A DNA stretch of 64,000 bases from Sphagnum compactum (taxonomy: Eukaryota > Bryophyta > Sphagnopsida > Sphagnales), in NCBI GenBank assembly GCA_965153455.1, contig OZ234495.1, positions 14,070,875 through 14,134,874 on the forward strand, read 5' to 3'. How positions within the stretch are numbered: the stretch's first letter is position 1; the number at the start of each line of letters is the position of its first letter. Of this stretch, positions 51,601-63,893 are shown piece by piece. The notes under the pieces were generated by a model. That model was not told where the DNA came from. It worked only from the letters and a program-made list of their open reading frames with translations, and searched no databases. A program made the translations under genes and the position numbers.

Positions 51601-54600
51601 TTGCACGGGATTTTAATCTCAAAATAATCCGCAACTGCACACCAAAGCCCAAGTTTAATCACTTCACCTCAAACCCAGTTTGAAACACTGAAAATCACTG
51701 AATTACAGTTATACCTCACATTTTTTGGAACCAATACACAAACACATACACCTGGTTGAGGTATGTTCAAAGGCTCAACTGGTCATGGAAGACCCCCTGT
51801 GTTCCAAGACAATTTAGAAGAATTCCAGTGTGCACAGTGCTATGACATAGAAATCAATCTGGAGGCAAAAGGTTACAACATACCTGAGCAATATCTCGGA
51901 TCTCAGCTGCACTGCATTTTGTTTCTTGCATTTTCTTGAAGATGCTGGTTCAACAAATTCAAAGCTCACAGTTAAAGGTACATCCATTTCTAATTTAGAT
52001 TCTGTCCACAAGAATACGCATAAAGTCAAGAAATATGCTGTGCATACTGCACTCCTCAGCTTTCCAGCAAAAAAACTTTCACGCGTACATCTTTTTCTAG
52101 CACAATGAGAAGAAACAAATCAGACACCACAACACCTTTGCAGCCAAACATACATGTACTGAATACCAGACAATGTGTGAAGCAGTAACAACAGAGATAA
52201 GTATGACATACCTATACAGCTCCTTGCAGACAATGACCACTTTGACATCTAGAGTCATATAACTCAGGAATTGGTCTTTAAGAATTGTCTGCAGCAAAAC
52301 CTTCTTTGCCTGCATTCCAGATTGGTAAATTAGTTTGAAAAACACTTGAGAGCTAATCACACCCATCATCTAGAAAGACCCACAAAAAGGAATTTACCTC
52401 CAAAACAACCTCCTCTTGTTCTTTGCAAAGAACCTGCACACGGTGTTTCACTTCCACATACTCCTCTGGATGTGCAAACATAAATGATAGATCCTCCAGT
52501 TCAGACTGTTCCAGCCATCCCAACACTTAACTCAGTGCTCTGCAACCTTCAACCAACAGCACACCTTCCAAAAGCACACCCTGACTACGTCTCCAATAAC
52601 TATGTATATGTATAGGGTTATGGAGAAGACTCCACAACAGTTTGAATGTAACATGATGATGAGTAAGGGTCATAACCTTATGAGAGTCACTCACAAAGTA
52701 TCAGACCATCACCTTCGTCAGGAATAGCAGTGACAAGCTGCCATGACTCCTCACTGACTTCATCAGCTCCGGACAGTGGGTGTAGATAAGTATATGACAA
52801 TGTGCCCAAATTTCAGGTAGACCATTATATAAGTATCTGTGTCCTGAGTTTCTTTTGCATTTCCAGAAGCAACAAGAAGACTTCGTCATGACATTGGCTA
52901 GCACAAACACATCTATGAGGTTGCAGAGAAAACTCCACAACATAATTTTGAAGGTAACACAATAAGGAGTAGGTATGCAACAACTGCATACAGAACCAGC
53001 GGAAGTGTTAAAGAAGTGGGTAGGAAGAACACCTTGATTCTGTACATTCCCAAAAGCCTTGCCAAGGGTGCAAAAACTTGCAAAGTCTCCATTGCAATAT
53101 ACCGCTGCATATTTTAGCTCTGAAATTGTCAGGAAGTGAAAAAGAGGTACACTTGCGCCCTTTGGGGTTCTGATAAGGGTATTTGCAACTTGGGTTCAAG
53201 TCTGGCACATCAGCAACAAGGCATGAATATAGCAAGTTTGAGTACAAGACAGTGGAAACCAGCATGCAAGTTTTACCTGCTTGTGTGGAGACATGTGTGT
53301 TAGAGTGCGCATATTATGCAGCCGGTCTGCCAACTTCACTATGATCACTCGCACCTGCCAGGAGACATGCAAGCATAATTCTTAGCATCAACCCCAAGGA
53401 CTCTACATCCTACAAAAGATGTACAAATGCCATGGATCAGGTGGTCCTTCCCATAAAGGTTACGCAAGAAGATATGAAAATGAAGAGTCAGAACATACCT
53501 CTTCAGTCATGGCAAGAAACATTTGTCTCAAGTCATCTGCTTTGACATCCCGTGCTACTAGATCTGCATCCTGGCATTTCATCTTGCCAAGTTTTGACAC
53601 CTGTGAACCAGGTAGCAACTCATTAAAACCCCAACCTAAATTACAAGCTAGCACATTCATCATACAGTGTTAGCATCCTACCTTAGTTTCACCTTCTACA
53701 ATGCGGCGTACAGCAGGTCCAAACTGGTCCTCAATCTTCTCAAATGTGACATGCTCTGTATCCTCCACTGTATCATGCAAAAGACCAGCCACAATTGTCT
53801 CCCAATCCATTTCCTGCACAGATGTTGTCATCTGCAACTTTGAGCTAGAGGCATGCATGTCTTACTACCAGAACAAAAGAGTTTTGTGATCTAAGGACAA
53901 CCATGTATCTTCATAACTACTGAGACTTTCTCAACCTCACTAGATTGAGAGACGACCCAATGATTAAGGTTATAGGCATTTCACATCTGATAACATAACA
54001 GCAACAACTCAGCAAGCATGGTAAAGCCAAAACTGAACCCTAAAGATAAGAGAAAACAAAACAAAGAACTGAGGACCAGTTTGAACAACAGTAATAGTTG
54101 TATGCATGTTCAGGGACCTATAACAGCAACATGTACAGTATTAACCAACTTTCTTTCAGCCTTCACACCCAAATGTGCAAACTGCTTCAGGGATTATCCA
54201 TTGTGTTCAAACATATAAAAAACACCTTGGCAGGAAACATGGGATTATCCATGGTGTTCAAACATATAAAAAACACTTTGGCAGGAAACATGGTGAAACC
54301 CTTCTGAGGAACTATCCCAAACACACAGCCTGGCTTCATCAGCAGAAATAAGTGGTCAAGGATTGCCAAGACTCCTTCCTCCCTCATTGCTAAACTAAGA
54401 TTGTGATAAAAGCCTCACATATTCTCCCAAAATGCGTGCAACTTCGACAGGATGAATAATGTATGGTTCCCCACTCTTGCGCTTCTGACCATTATGAGCG
54501 TCAAATGCCAACTGTAGATATCCACAACAGATCTTTTGTTGTTACACAGATATTGACGATCATTTACACAAAGGGAAGTAGCCAAACACATCTGCAAATG

Positions 54601-56087
54601 TCTTCAAGCCTCACACAAGTGCCACATTTCACAAGAAATGAAGAGAAGAACTTAAAGCTCTAGTAGGGATCACTGGAAAAATGCCCAACAACCACAGAGT
54701 CTGTATTCTGAGACAAGGTTGACTATATCTGTTAAGGCTCACTACTTCATCTCTTCCACCCAACTATTAGGCCTTAAATGACCACTGAACACACCAAATG
54801 CATCCCAATGGCAGCTTGAAAAGAAACAAGTACTACATACCTTCAAGGCATCCTTCACCATGCTTAGCTGGGCTACTGATAGGTAGTTGATTGTTGGCTT
54901 CAAGCTCTGTATAAAGCAAGACCAGTACAGAATTAAGAAAAAAAACCATGCAGCAATAAATAGGGAAGTAGGAGCAACACATTACAAAAGTAGAGCTTGT
55001 CTAGAATCTGACATGCTTGTAATCAAGTTTCTGAGCACAACACACACATATTCATGAAAATTCTTACCTCCCATAAGGTCACAGGGGTGATGTTTTCAGA
55101 TGGAATTAGCTGCTCTTCAGAGGCTCCACAATGTCCTACATGTGTGAACCTTCTCCTTGATGTTCTAATACTGTCCACCCACAAGTCACTTCCTCCATGA
55201 TGACCAACCTGCAGCTTCCCCCCTCCCGTCTACAGTTAGGGTCTAATCACATGAAAGATATGATCAACAGAGGTGTGTAGAAGGTTATAGACAAAAACCT
55301 TAAGTGAGCTGACCATGAGAGTCATCCTCATTTCCAAGAGCTACAGTACAACCTGATGGTGCAGATGTGGAAAGAATCTTTTGCTCCAAGATGGTACAGA
55401 ACCCAAAAAAAATATAAAAACAATGCAACAAAGAACTACAAAGGGGAAAGAGTGAGACTTGGTGTAGGCAAGCATGGTGCACAAAAACAGGTAGTTAGGG
55501 CATACAGGATGGATGCGAGTTAAAATAGACTGTCTTGAATTCTGCCACGATGGACACTCGCCATCGGAAGAGTGAGCTGTGCTTGCAAGAAAACCACTGA
55601 GAACTCTGGAGCATTTCCATGCAGAGGCGGTGGATGCACACTCTGTCCTCAATAAAAGTGGCTGAATAAACTGACGGACACCAATCCCCCCCTCCAAGTG
55701 CCCTGCAAAAAAACAGCATTCTCTGGGGTGAGGCGAGCAAAGCTTGCTGTGTCCATGGAAAAGAAGGTCAAATAACCAACATGGCTTGCAGCAGATGAGT
55801 GCATCCTCCATCCAAATTTGGAAGATAGCCTCCAAGTTGAAATCAAGATGGTTTAAAGAGCACTTGAGAAAGGAAAAGAAGCCATGATTGACCTGCCAAA
55901 TAGAGCAATGAGTACAACGGGCTTGGGGGGGGGGGGGAGCTGAATTTCACTGCAGCACATGGTAGGAGCAGAATAACCAATGTAAAAGAAAGAGAGAATA
56001 GATCATCAAAATGTGGAGTGAAGGAAATTGAGAAACACTGGCCTGCAACTCCCAACACTGACCTGGAATAAGGGCGGCACTGGTCAT
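48640..56087 (-). CDS. RSH1: RelA/SpoT homologue RSH1 (plastid ppGpp metabolism)
   Basis: 24 exons on minus: 56087-56063, 55702-55506, 55340-55299, 55208-55068, 54906-54841, 54511-54419, 53813-53682, 53600-53499, 53354-53277, 53104-53033, 52505-52398, 52309-52212, 51944-51884, 51634-51572, 51487-51431, 51294-51193, 51081-50872, 50676-50545, 50385-50299, 50168-50097, 49877-49791, 49698-49263, 49007-48946, 48753-48640. Total 878 residues, as in other plant RSH1. The N-terminus MTSAALIPG starts a probable plastid targeting region with SGFLASTAH. Hydrolase: YIIHP (His177), LLHDTVED (His201, Asp202) and ADRLHNM (Asp276) keep the metal ligands. Synthetase-like region: KPNGYQSLHT (454-463) and EIQIRT. 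TGS at about 584-645 (VFVFTPKGEVKNLPKGATV); ACT near 810-870. Exon 3 is the least certain. Confidence 0.94.
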
Positions 56088-57290
56088 GATGTAGACTGAG
56101 GGTGCCTGCAAGGGAACGCATACACGAAGCGTGCACGCGGAATCATACCCGCACTTCAACCTCCAATTCGTCTGTTTGGCTGCTGCGCTATTTGCCCCTC
56201 ACCACCCCACATCCGTTCTCCTCGAAAGCCCCCACACAATCCCTTTCTGCAATTCTGATTCACTGCGGGCTTTTTCGGCTCCAATCTATCTTCCGCTACT
56301 TCAAGCCCTGGAGCTTCTTGTGCCCCACAATTCTTCCATCAATACCACCATCCCTAATCCCATTCCACGGATTTGAACATGCCCATATTGTTTTTCCATC
56401 CACGGATTGGGTCCTCCTCCACACGCAAGAATTGCACAGCGCTTCTTCGCACATTCAATCAAAAATCCTTTCAGCGGCAGCAGCAGCTTCACAACTTCCC
56501 AACACCACCCCCAAATTCCCTACTGCTGATGTTCAAAAATCGGAGCTTTCCACACAAAAGAAAAGCAGACCCAAAAAAAAAAAACCCTTCCTCTTCTCTC
56601 AGGAGTGTTGTACCCACACAACCCCCCAAATTCACACACGGGTCTCCATCATTACTGCCGAAATCCCATCTTCCGCAAACCCCCACTCTTCTTCCCTGGC
56701 CAAAATCAGAATTGAAAAAAGCCAACCCAAAAAAATAATAATAATAAATCTTTCACAGTAGGTAACCAAATCCTCAGAAAATCGTTTTTTCTGCGGCAAA
56801 TAAAACCCACCCGTAAACAACGAGCAATGTGAGCGACGAGATCACCATACAAAAATCATCAGAAAAACCTAAAACAAGGCCGCAAAATAAAAGCCAAAGC
56901 TCGACTATCGCAACACACACATACGCGCGCACACAAAAAGCTTTGGTGCGCGAAAGACACGAAGCTCCCTGCCCAGCAACAGCACCGGCGAGACGACGAA
57001 GACGATAACCACGCGGTCGCCGCGCGGTTTTCCAACTAGCCTTAAATCACCACTCTCACACACACACACTCACACATACACAAACACTCTTGAAACCACC
57101 AACCGCGTGGTAGCAAGAGAAAACAGAACGGAGAACCGCGCAGTAGATAGCGAATGCAACGGCCACCGCAAATGAGCATGAAACGATGGTATCATGGATG
57201 AAGACGATTCGATGACAAAAGAGGATGGCCGGATGAAAGACTGGCGTCCACCACACACAGGGAAAGGAGGTGGGGAGCGCTTTCATATAA
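56088..57290 (-). promoter_or_regulatory. RSH1 5' leader and proximal promoter
   Basis: On the minus strand a strong acceptor-like TTCCCTTGCAG lies at about 56106-56116, 19 bases before the start codon. This suggests the leader contains an intron. GC-rich words around 56930-57030 (CGCGCG, CCGCGCGG) suggest a CpG-rich leader. A weak TATA-like TTTATATGAAA on minus (around 57280-57292) would place initiation near 57255. Pro/Ser-rich frames on plus at 56102-56761 are probably shadows. Confidence 0.4.
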
Positions 57291-57411
57291 ATCTATCTTC
57301 AGGCCCGGAGTCTGGGGTATTGATGGGTGGCTACGATTGAAAGTTCTGCTCATCGGACGGCCAGAATTCAATAAGAGCGTCGATATCTGGATGCAGTAGG
57401 GTCAGAGAGGG

Positions 57412-57417
57412 CACGTG
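57412..57417. promoter_or_regulatory. G-box CACGTG upstream of RSH1
   Basis: A perfect palindromic CACGTG lies about 1.3 kb upstream of the RSH1 start codon. G-boxes bind bZIP and bHLH factors in light, circadian and ABA responses. A second copy lies at 57679-57684. The binding role is inferred from motif only. Confidence 0.4.
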
Positions 57418-57678
57418 TGGTGGTGAGCAGGTGTAGCCATGCCTTGGTCGTAGGGAAAACTACGTGGTGCAGTGGAAGCACGACCACGAGAAAAGAAATT
57501 TTGATTCAGGAATTTCATGATCGCATAAGCTTTCCTAATCTCTCGAAACCCAAAGTCTCGAGAGTCTCGAGTCTCCACCTCTTCTAAGTCAAGGATTTTC
57601 CATTCAGGAAATGTAATTTTCTGGGATTGACGAATTTTTGGTTTGTGAAACTTCTTCTTCCTGAAGGTGTGGAGAGAT

Positions 57679-57684
57679 CACGTG
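57679..57684. promoter_or_regulatory. Second G-box CACGTG
   Basis: A perfect CACGTG lies immediately before the 46-bp minisatellite, two of whose units carry the related TCACGTA core. Together they form a cluster of ACGT cores upstream of RSH1. Confidence 0.4.
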
Positions 57685-57698
57685 TTTGTTATTAAATT

Positions 57699-57870
57699 GT
57701 GGTTTCAGGAGTTTTGATTTGGAGTCACACTTATTTTCTGTCTTGTGGTTTCAGGAATTTTGATTTTGGAATCACGTATTTTATGTCTTTGTGGTTTCAG
57801 GAATCTTAGAATTTGGAGTCACGTATTTTCTGTTTTGTGGTTTCAGGAATTTTGTTTGTGGATTCCAGAA
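57699..57870 (+). repeat. 46-bp minisatellite, four units
   Basis: GTGGTTTCAGGA starts at 57699, 57745, 57791 and 57837, in exact 46-base steps. Units read GTGGTTTCAGGAATTTTGATTT and then GGAGTCACGTATTTTCTGT. Units two and three contain TCACGTA. The array lies in the distal RSH1 upstream region. Confidence 0.9.
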
Positions 57871-57879
57871 GTTGTTGCT

Positions 57880-59860
57880 TACCAGTGTATGTTTTTCACC
57901 GATTTCAGAAGTAGATCATATACGCTTATGAACCAGTGAGCTTCATGGCTCACAACGTTTTTGTTTATGCTGGATGATGCACCGTGCATTAATATTTCTG
58001 TGCACCTTGCATGCTTTTTGAGGTGATTGTTGATGCTTACTGCAGAGTAGTTTATAGTTGCATTTTTGTGTGCACAGACAGACACTTTTGCATTCAATTT
58101 GTTGGACTACTACTGTCTTGATGTTGTGTGCAATGGACTAGGTAACCAGGCTAGAGGACGGCAGCTACTAGATATAGTCAAGGTATGAGAGCATCCAGAC
58201 AATAATCTGGTGTAGCTGGTGCCCTTGAGCCAATTTCAAGACATAATCAACAGAGAAGGCAAATCAAGGTGACCTATAATCAAGAGCTATTTCTCTTAAC
58301 CAACCCTTATCACAGACAAAAAGCGCTCTTCACAGATGAAAAGGAGATTGATGAAACCCTGCAAAACTTTATTAATAAACGCACCACCGTAGATTTGTAA
58401 AATGTACAAAGAAATAAGAAAAAGGAAAAGGGAGAAGTTACAGGACATCAAGTTAGCTCAAGTAGATTACTCTTCTACAATAGACAAGGTTGTAGGTTAT
58501 GAGAAATCATGCTCATCTCAAAGGACGATTCAAAAGGTGACATGCCCACAAGATTTGCCTTCTTGTTGATTATGGTATTTTTTAGGTAAGAATTTGCAAA
58601 AGGAAGAGTTTAAAGAGTGGAACTACTACTAATGATGAGAAGCATGACCATTGAAGAGAGAGATACAAAGAGTCTTTCACATTCCAATCCATCCTTCACT
58701 TTTTTAGGATTTCAATGTGTTTTTCTCACTCTAATCAAGAATGAATTAGGTAACCAACGAGAGCACTCAAGTTATTGGACATAATCGTCCCTTATAGCAA
58801 TTGAAATGCCCACTTTTTGTCCATGCAAAAAATGATTATTCAATTTTCATCCAAGTAACAAAGGGTTATAGAATTATTGGGCCATTAAGAGTCCCAAGTA
58901 CCATTGGTACGTTATGGTAATTAGTAGCTTGCTAACGAATCGAATGTTGAAAGTTATGTGTTGGAACTTAAGATTTAGCAAATCAGTCAAAGTGTCAAGA
59001 TTCTTACAAAAGATGATTATGAACTAACTAAACCTTGACAAATTATCAAGTCCTTCGCAAATATTATCAGTTCTAAAGTGAAAAACATAACTAAACGTTA
59101 CAAAATAATCATTCCAATTTTTTTAAACATTAACTACGAAATTTAAATCACCATCCTTTAAGTTCAATACCAAATTTATTGTTCAAGATCAATCATGTTT
59201 ATATAATTAGATTTCACTAATGTAAAATTAGCTTAAGGAAAGAACATAATATATTAAAACTAATCACACTCGTTACCCCCTTGTTACACATCTAAAACTT
59301 GCAATCACTTCTTATTATTGAATTATAATAAACAAAATTCAAGGAAAAATAAAAATTCGTGTGTAAACATTATCATAATATCTTGGCAACTTCAACACTA
59401 AATAATTAGTTTTTAACATTAATTTTTATAGTGATAATTATTAGCCAATATTTGTTGAAATTTTTAAAACTTTAAACCAACACGTGTTAAATTTTTGGAC
59501 ATAAAATTACACACTATTGAAGGTTGAAACTTTCATCTCTACCCTCAAATTACTACTCTAGAACTTGCATTGGATTTTGCTTGACATTCAACATGGTTTG
59601 CAAAAGTTTATTTTTTGTTCAATTCTCATTACCCTACCCCAAGACCAGGTTTGGTCATAATTAATTGTTTTTACAAGTGTCTAATAATTTGGTTTTGGCA
59701 AGAAAAAAATGCCCAATTTTATAAAAAATTCCAAGTGAAAGTGCCTGACTTGTAGAATAATCACTTCAATAAAAAAACTCAAAGAAACATGAGGATTGAA
59801 TTTAAAGAAAAATCAAAATACTACATAATGTGAAGTCGTTATGATGGTAAATCTCCATGT
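57880..59860. other. Gene-free AT-rich block
   Basis: No coding homology on either strand. The sequence becomes increasingly AT-rich toward the transposase remnant starting at 59869. Confidence 0.5.
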
Positions 59861-59868
59861 GTTTCCAT

Positions 59869-62291
59869 TTACACATTCACATCTTCCATATCTATGAATC
59901 CATTCAAATCAAGGAAGTCATTTGTGATATCAAGATTAAATACACAATGACACAAACAATCTGAAACATCCATGTCCAGATAGAAATTTGGAACCTCTAT
60001 CTTTTCATTGGTGTGCTCAACAAGATTACTTGAATTTGCAAACAAAGATCCTTCAAAATTAGCTCGCATAGTATCATTTTGAATTTGCCAATCCCATGTT
60101 TTAAGAATTCCACATCGCCCACAACCAGATGCAATCATTTCCTAACGAAAACGAAGTTTGTCCCATGTTATAAACAACCATTCAACTACATTTTCACGTA
60201 CTATCTCCATAGAGTTGTCAATTTTCATTGTTGAGGTTGGTACACTAGTAGCCACCATTTGTTGAATTTGTTTTGTAGACCAATGTTTAAACAAGTTTGC
60301 AAATGTAAACTTCAAAGGCCTTTGTAAAACAACAATTGCAAGTTGGAACTTAGTGGTACAATTGGCTAGTACATACAAGAGCAAGATTCGAGGATGTTCC
60401 TCCTTCATCCAAGCTCTAAATACTACATTTGTATGCACACTCTAACAAGCAATGAAGCATATAATCTATTGTGAGCTTGAAAGATTTAACTTCTACACTT
60501 CGTTATCAAGATATGGGACAAGAATGAAATTCACAAACTCTTGCATAAATTCAAGGTTTGACCAATGGTTGTTGGTCATGGTAAAATGAAAGCATGATTC
60601 AAACCTATTTGGGTTCCATGAGTCTTGGGTAAAACTTTCTTAGTTGTCCCTTAAAAAATGAGTTGAAATGGAAACAATGCACCATTTGCAAATGAAGAAA
60701 CACATGCAATGATGGACCTCTTGTCATCACCACCAAACACACCAACATCCTTTGACCTTCTTTTCTCCCAAGTCTTTTCTCCAACCATAAGCACTAAGTG
60801 TATTCATGTTTGATCAATGTTAACAACAAGGCTAGGAGGCAAGTTGTAAACCTTAACCAAGTAAGCAATCTGCAAAACCATCATATGGCCTTGTTTCTCC
60901 CAATCATTTGGAAGTTCACCTTTGGTTGTTGTAGGTTTACGAAATCGCCAATTAAGACAAGACTACATAAATGTCCTTGTCCAGTTCAATGACACCTTTA
61001 GCTGATTTAGCACTTGAGGTGTTATCTCTGTAAGGAAACCAATGAAGATTGGTTGGACAATTCTTGCATGGATTGAAACACCTGCTTTTCACATTTTCAA
61101 AAATAACTCAATCAAATCATTTGTTACTTCAGGAATACTTGCCAATGGTGTCATGGGGTGGAAGCATGGTAAAGTAAACAGAAAAAATAGTTATTTCCAA
61201 AGCAATTAAAAAATGGTCCAACTTTTTACGAAAGTAAAAGAAAGTAAATTTAAACATAATTTAAACATAATAAAAGCATGGTGCCTTTCTTTGAATTTAT
61301 AATGAGGTCATTACAAAATTTGAGAAACTTTGGCATAATAAAAAATAGATAACAAGTATGTTTGATTATGACTAGTAAAATTGAGTTTCAAACCTACTTT
61401 TCCATTAGAAGTTTGATGTATTATATTATATTATTTACATGTTGAAAACTTACAAATACATTTTTAGGGCTACATCGTGTTGAAAATGGAAAATATTCAA
61501 TATTTCAGTTACTTTCACCTACTTGTACAAGTTTGGACAACTAAAAGAAGTAGAAAAAGTAATAGTTATTTTTTAAAAATCTACTTGAATGCATATTAGA
61601 TATGCGATTAATCAACATCATTGTGATAAAATTAAAGACTATCCTCATTTTAATCATTAAATAAAAAAAATCTACTTTCAATACATTAAACTTGTTTATA
61701 GCTACTTGTTTTTTTTGGTGACAAGAATAAAAAATCGTTTACTTTACCATGTTTTCACCCTATGTGTTGAGCTTGAGGAACAAATGTTTGTTGCCTTGCC
61801 ACACAAGCTTGAACATGAACCCGAACCTCTCCATTGTCGGTGAACCATTCATTTAAGGTGCCCCTTGATAGTTTGTCAAATGGTCCCATCAATCCCCCTT
61901 TGATGCGGTATGCAATCCTTAAATATATCAATGCTAAGGTATGGTTATTGTGTTGCTTCATGGCAGCTACAATAGGAAGCCATAACTTTGGTGTGAACCA
62001 ATTGAAATAAGGCCCCTTACCTTTGTGTTTGGTACCAGAAGATAATGGTTGTGACCTTGTAAGAACTAAACAAGGTTGTGATCTCGTAGGAATAGTGTTA
62101 GGAAGTAAAGTCATCACCAAATTCTTCTCCTTGTGTGGCCTATCCACTAGTTGTTTGACAACCTTGGGAACAAATGTGTCCTTTTTCTTAGCTTGGGCCA
62201 ATCGATCTATTGTTGCAATCTTTTCCACATTTGTTTGGTTCTCCTCCTTGCTCACATGAGTAAACATTGATGATAACAAAAGTTGACTCAT
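59869..62291 (-). pseudogene. Broken DDE-superfamily transposase, split by a MITE
   Basis: Minus-strand fragments in order. The N-terminal part (62291-61765) has 'FNWFTPKLWLPIVAA', 'LSRGTLNEWFTDNGE' and 'CVARQQTFVPQAQH'. After the inserted 606-bp element the frame resumes at 61155 with MTPLASIPEV, then LNWRFRKPTTTKGELP and LVVNIDQT (first catalytic Asp, about 60820). Next come 'KDVGVFGGDDKRSIIACVSSFANGALFPFQLIF', 'FTMTNNHWSNLEFMQ' and 'FANLFKHWSTKQIQQ'. The C-terminus has 'SGCGRCGILKTWDW', to a stop at 59869. Stops follow IDQT, LIF and others, with frameshifts near 60590 and 60440. The second catalytic Asp appears lost at about 60455, where the frame reads IA-stop-SVH. The family resembles DDE_1/pogo-like endonucleases; I am not certain of the exact superfamily. 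Confidence 0.82.
61156..61761 (-). mobile_element. MITE-like element, copy A (606 bp)
   Basis: The ends are near-perfect inverted repeats of about 19 bases: AGGGTGAAAACATGGTAAA on the minus-strand left end, and GGGTGGAAGCATGGTAAAG at the other. It is flanked by an ATG trinucleotide on both sides (61153-61155 and 61762-61764), a candidate 3-bp target duplication. Removing the element and one ATG restores the transposase reading frame exactly. It has no coding capacity. Copy B at 63286-63893 is full-length and inverted relative to it. Confidence 0.88.
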
Positions 62292-63285
62292 ATTGCAAGC
62301 TACATCATTACATACAATAGCAATTGGACCACAACATTATGCAATTAAAATAAAAAATTTGGAAAAGGTTGCAAGTAGGGAAAAAAAAAAAAAAAAAAAA
62401 CCATGTTTTACTCGGAAGAAGGGCAAAAAGAAATTTGGTTGGAAAGTGGGGTTACAGTATTTTGTTGGCAACTATTTAATCCACTGCATTTATTCTCGTG
62501 GTTTTTTGTAATGAAACTTTGACCTACTAAGTAGGTATAAAGAACCTAAAAAAGAAAAAAAGAATCATGAGTTTGTCCTCTTTAATCTAGTGGCTTGAAA
62601 CCTGAAGAAAAATGTACGTTGCCCTTGAAAAAACTAAGAACCCACTATTATTTTGTCAAGTAGGTATCACATTGGTAAAAAAAATTTGTGGAAAAAGTTT
62701 TGGCAAACAGGTAATTGTAGTAGATATTATTCACAATCATGAAATTTCTATGTTCCTCATATGCTTGGTGGTAAAATATTTGAATACAATACTTTCTAAT
62801 ATTTCTAATAAAAAAGTTTTGAGAAGAAGAATTGAACCATTGAGCAATAATGATAGTATAACTAGTAAATAAAATGTTAACATGGTAGAAACTCCAAAAA
62901 TAAAAACTTTTACTCATGATAATGATTGGAGTGCCTACATTCCTCATAAAAGAAAAATAGGTAGTGATGATGTTTAGTACCTCTTTCAAGAAATGTACTT
63001 AAAACTTATTGTAAATTGTACACCTCCTCCACACAAGCCACCCGTGGCTTCTCTCTCCACTGTGTTTCCAAGGGAGCTCCCAAGACCCAAGAAACAAAGA
63101 ATGTCGAATGACAAAAAAATAGTCTTAGGGGAGTCAAACCCAAAAAAAATCCAACCCACCTACCGGAATTGTGTGGCCCAAGTTTATTTTATTATTAGGC
63201 AACCCTGTGCTGAACATGCCCTTGGGGTAAGGTAATTGTATAAATATTGTTTATTTTTACATATTCTCACTATCATATGAACGTA
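62292..63285. other. Spacer between transposase remnant and MITE copy B
   Basis: Contains a 20-base A run at 62381-62400 and otherwise AT-rich DNA. A short frame at 62993-63235 (with PPPHKPPVASLST) lacks known motifs. It may be part of the host transposon's 5' end but cannot be assigned. Confidence 0.45.
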
Positions 63286-63893
63286 AGGGTGAAAACATGG
63301 TAAAGTAGACATTTTTTGTTCCTTGTCACTAAAAAAAACAAGTAGCCATAAACAAATTTTAATGTATTGAAAATAAAAATGTTTTTTTATTTAATGATCA
63401 ACATGAAGATAATTTTTAATTTTATCACAATGATGTTGATTAAACACATATATAATATGCATTCAAGTATATATATTTAAAATAACTATATTTTTTCTAT
63501 TTTTTTTGGTTGTTCAAACTTGTACAAGTAGGTGAAAATAGATGAATTATTGATAATCCTCCATTTCAACATGATGTAGTTCTAAAATGTATTTGTAAGT
63601 TCTTAACATTTGAATATTATAGTAGAATACATCAAACTTCTAATGAAAAAATAGGTATAATCTCAATTTGACCAGTCATTTTCAAACATACTTTTTATCT
63701 ACTTTTGTTGTGCCAAAAAAATTTCAAATTTTATAATCAACTCAATATAAACTTAAAGAAAATAATCATGCTTTTATTATGTTATTTTCAATTTTTTTCA
63801 ATCTACTTTTTTCTACTTGTGTCAAAACTAGACCATTTGTTTACTGCCTTGGAGATAATTACTTTTTTAATATACTTTACCATGCTTTCACTT
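63286..63893 (+). mobile_element. MITE-like element, copy B (608 bp)
   Basis: Starts AGGGTGAAAACATGGTAAAGTA and ends TTTACCATGCTTTCACTT. It matches the reverse complement of copy A along its whole length. Examples are AACAAGTAGC(C/T)ATAAACAA near the left end, TTGTACAAGTAGGTGAAA in the middle and GCATGGTAAAGTA on the right-end complement. The flanks GTA and ATA match at two of three bases. It has no coding capacity. Confidence 0.88.

Noticed and set aside
55299-55480. Alternative RSH1 exon 3 in another frame (…STSAPSGCTVALGNEDD…)
   Set aside because: Its reading frame runs into a stop before any donor of the phase needed for exon 4; the 42-base exon at 55340-55299 fits both neighbours. Not excluded, since it is the weakest exon.
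56102-56761. 219-residue plus-strand frame opposite the RSH1 leader
   Set aside because: Ser/Pro/Thr-rich low complexity with no motifs; lies over the promoter/leader of the well-supported minus-strand gene.
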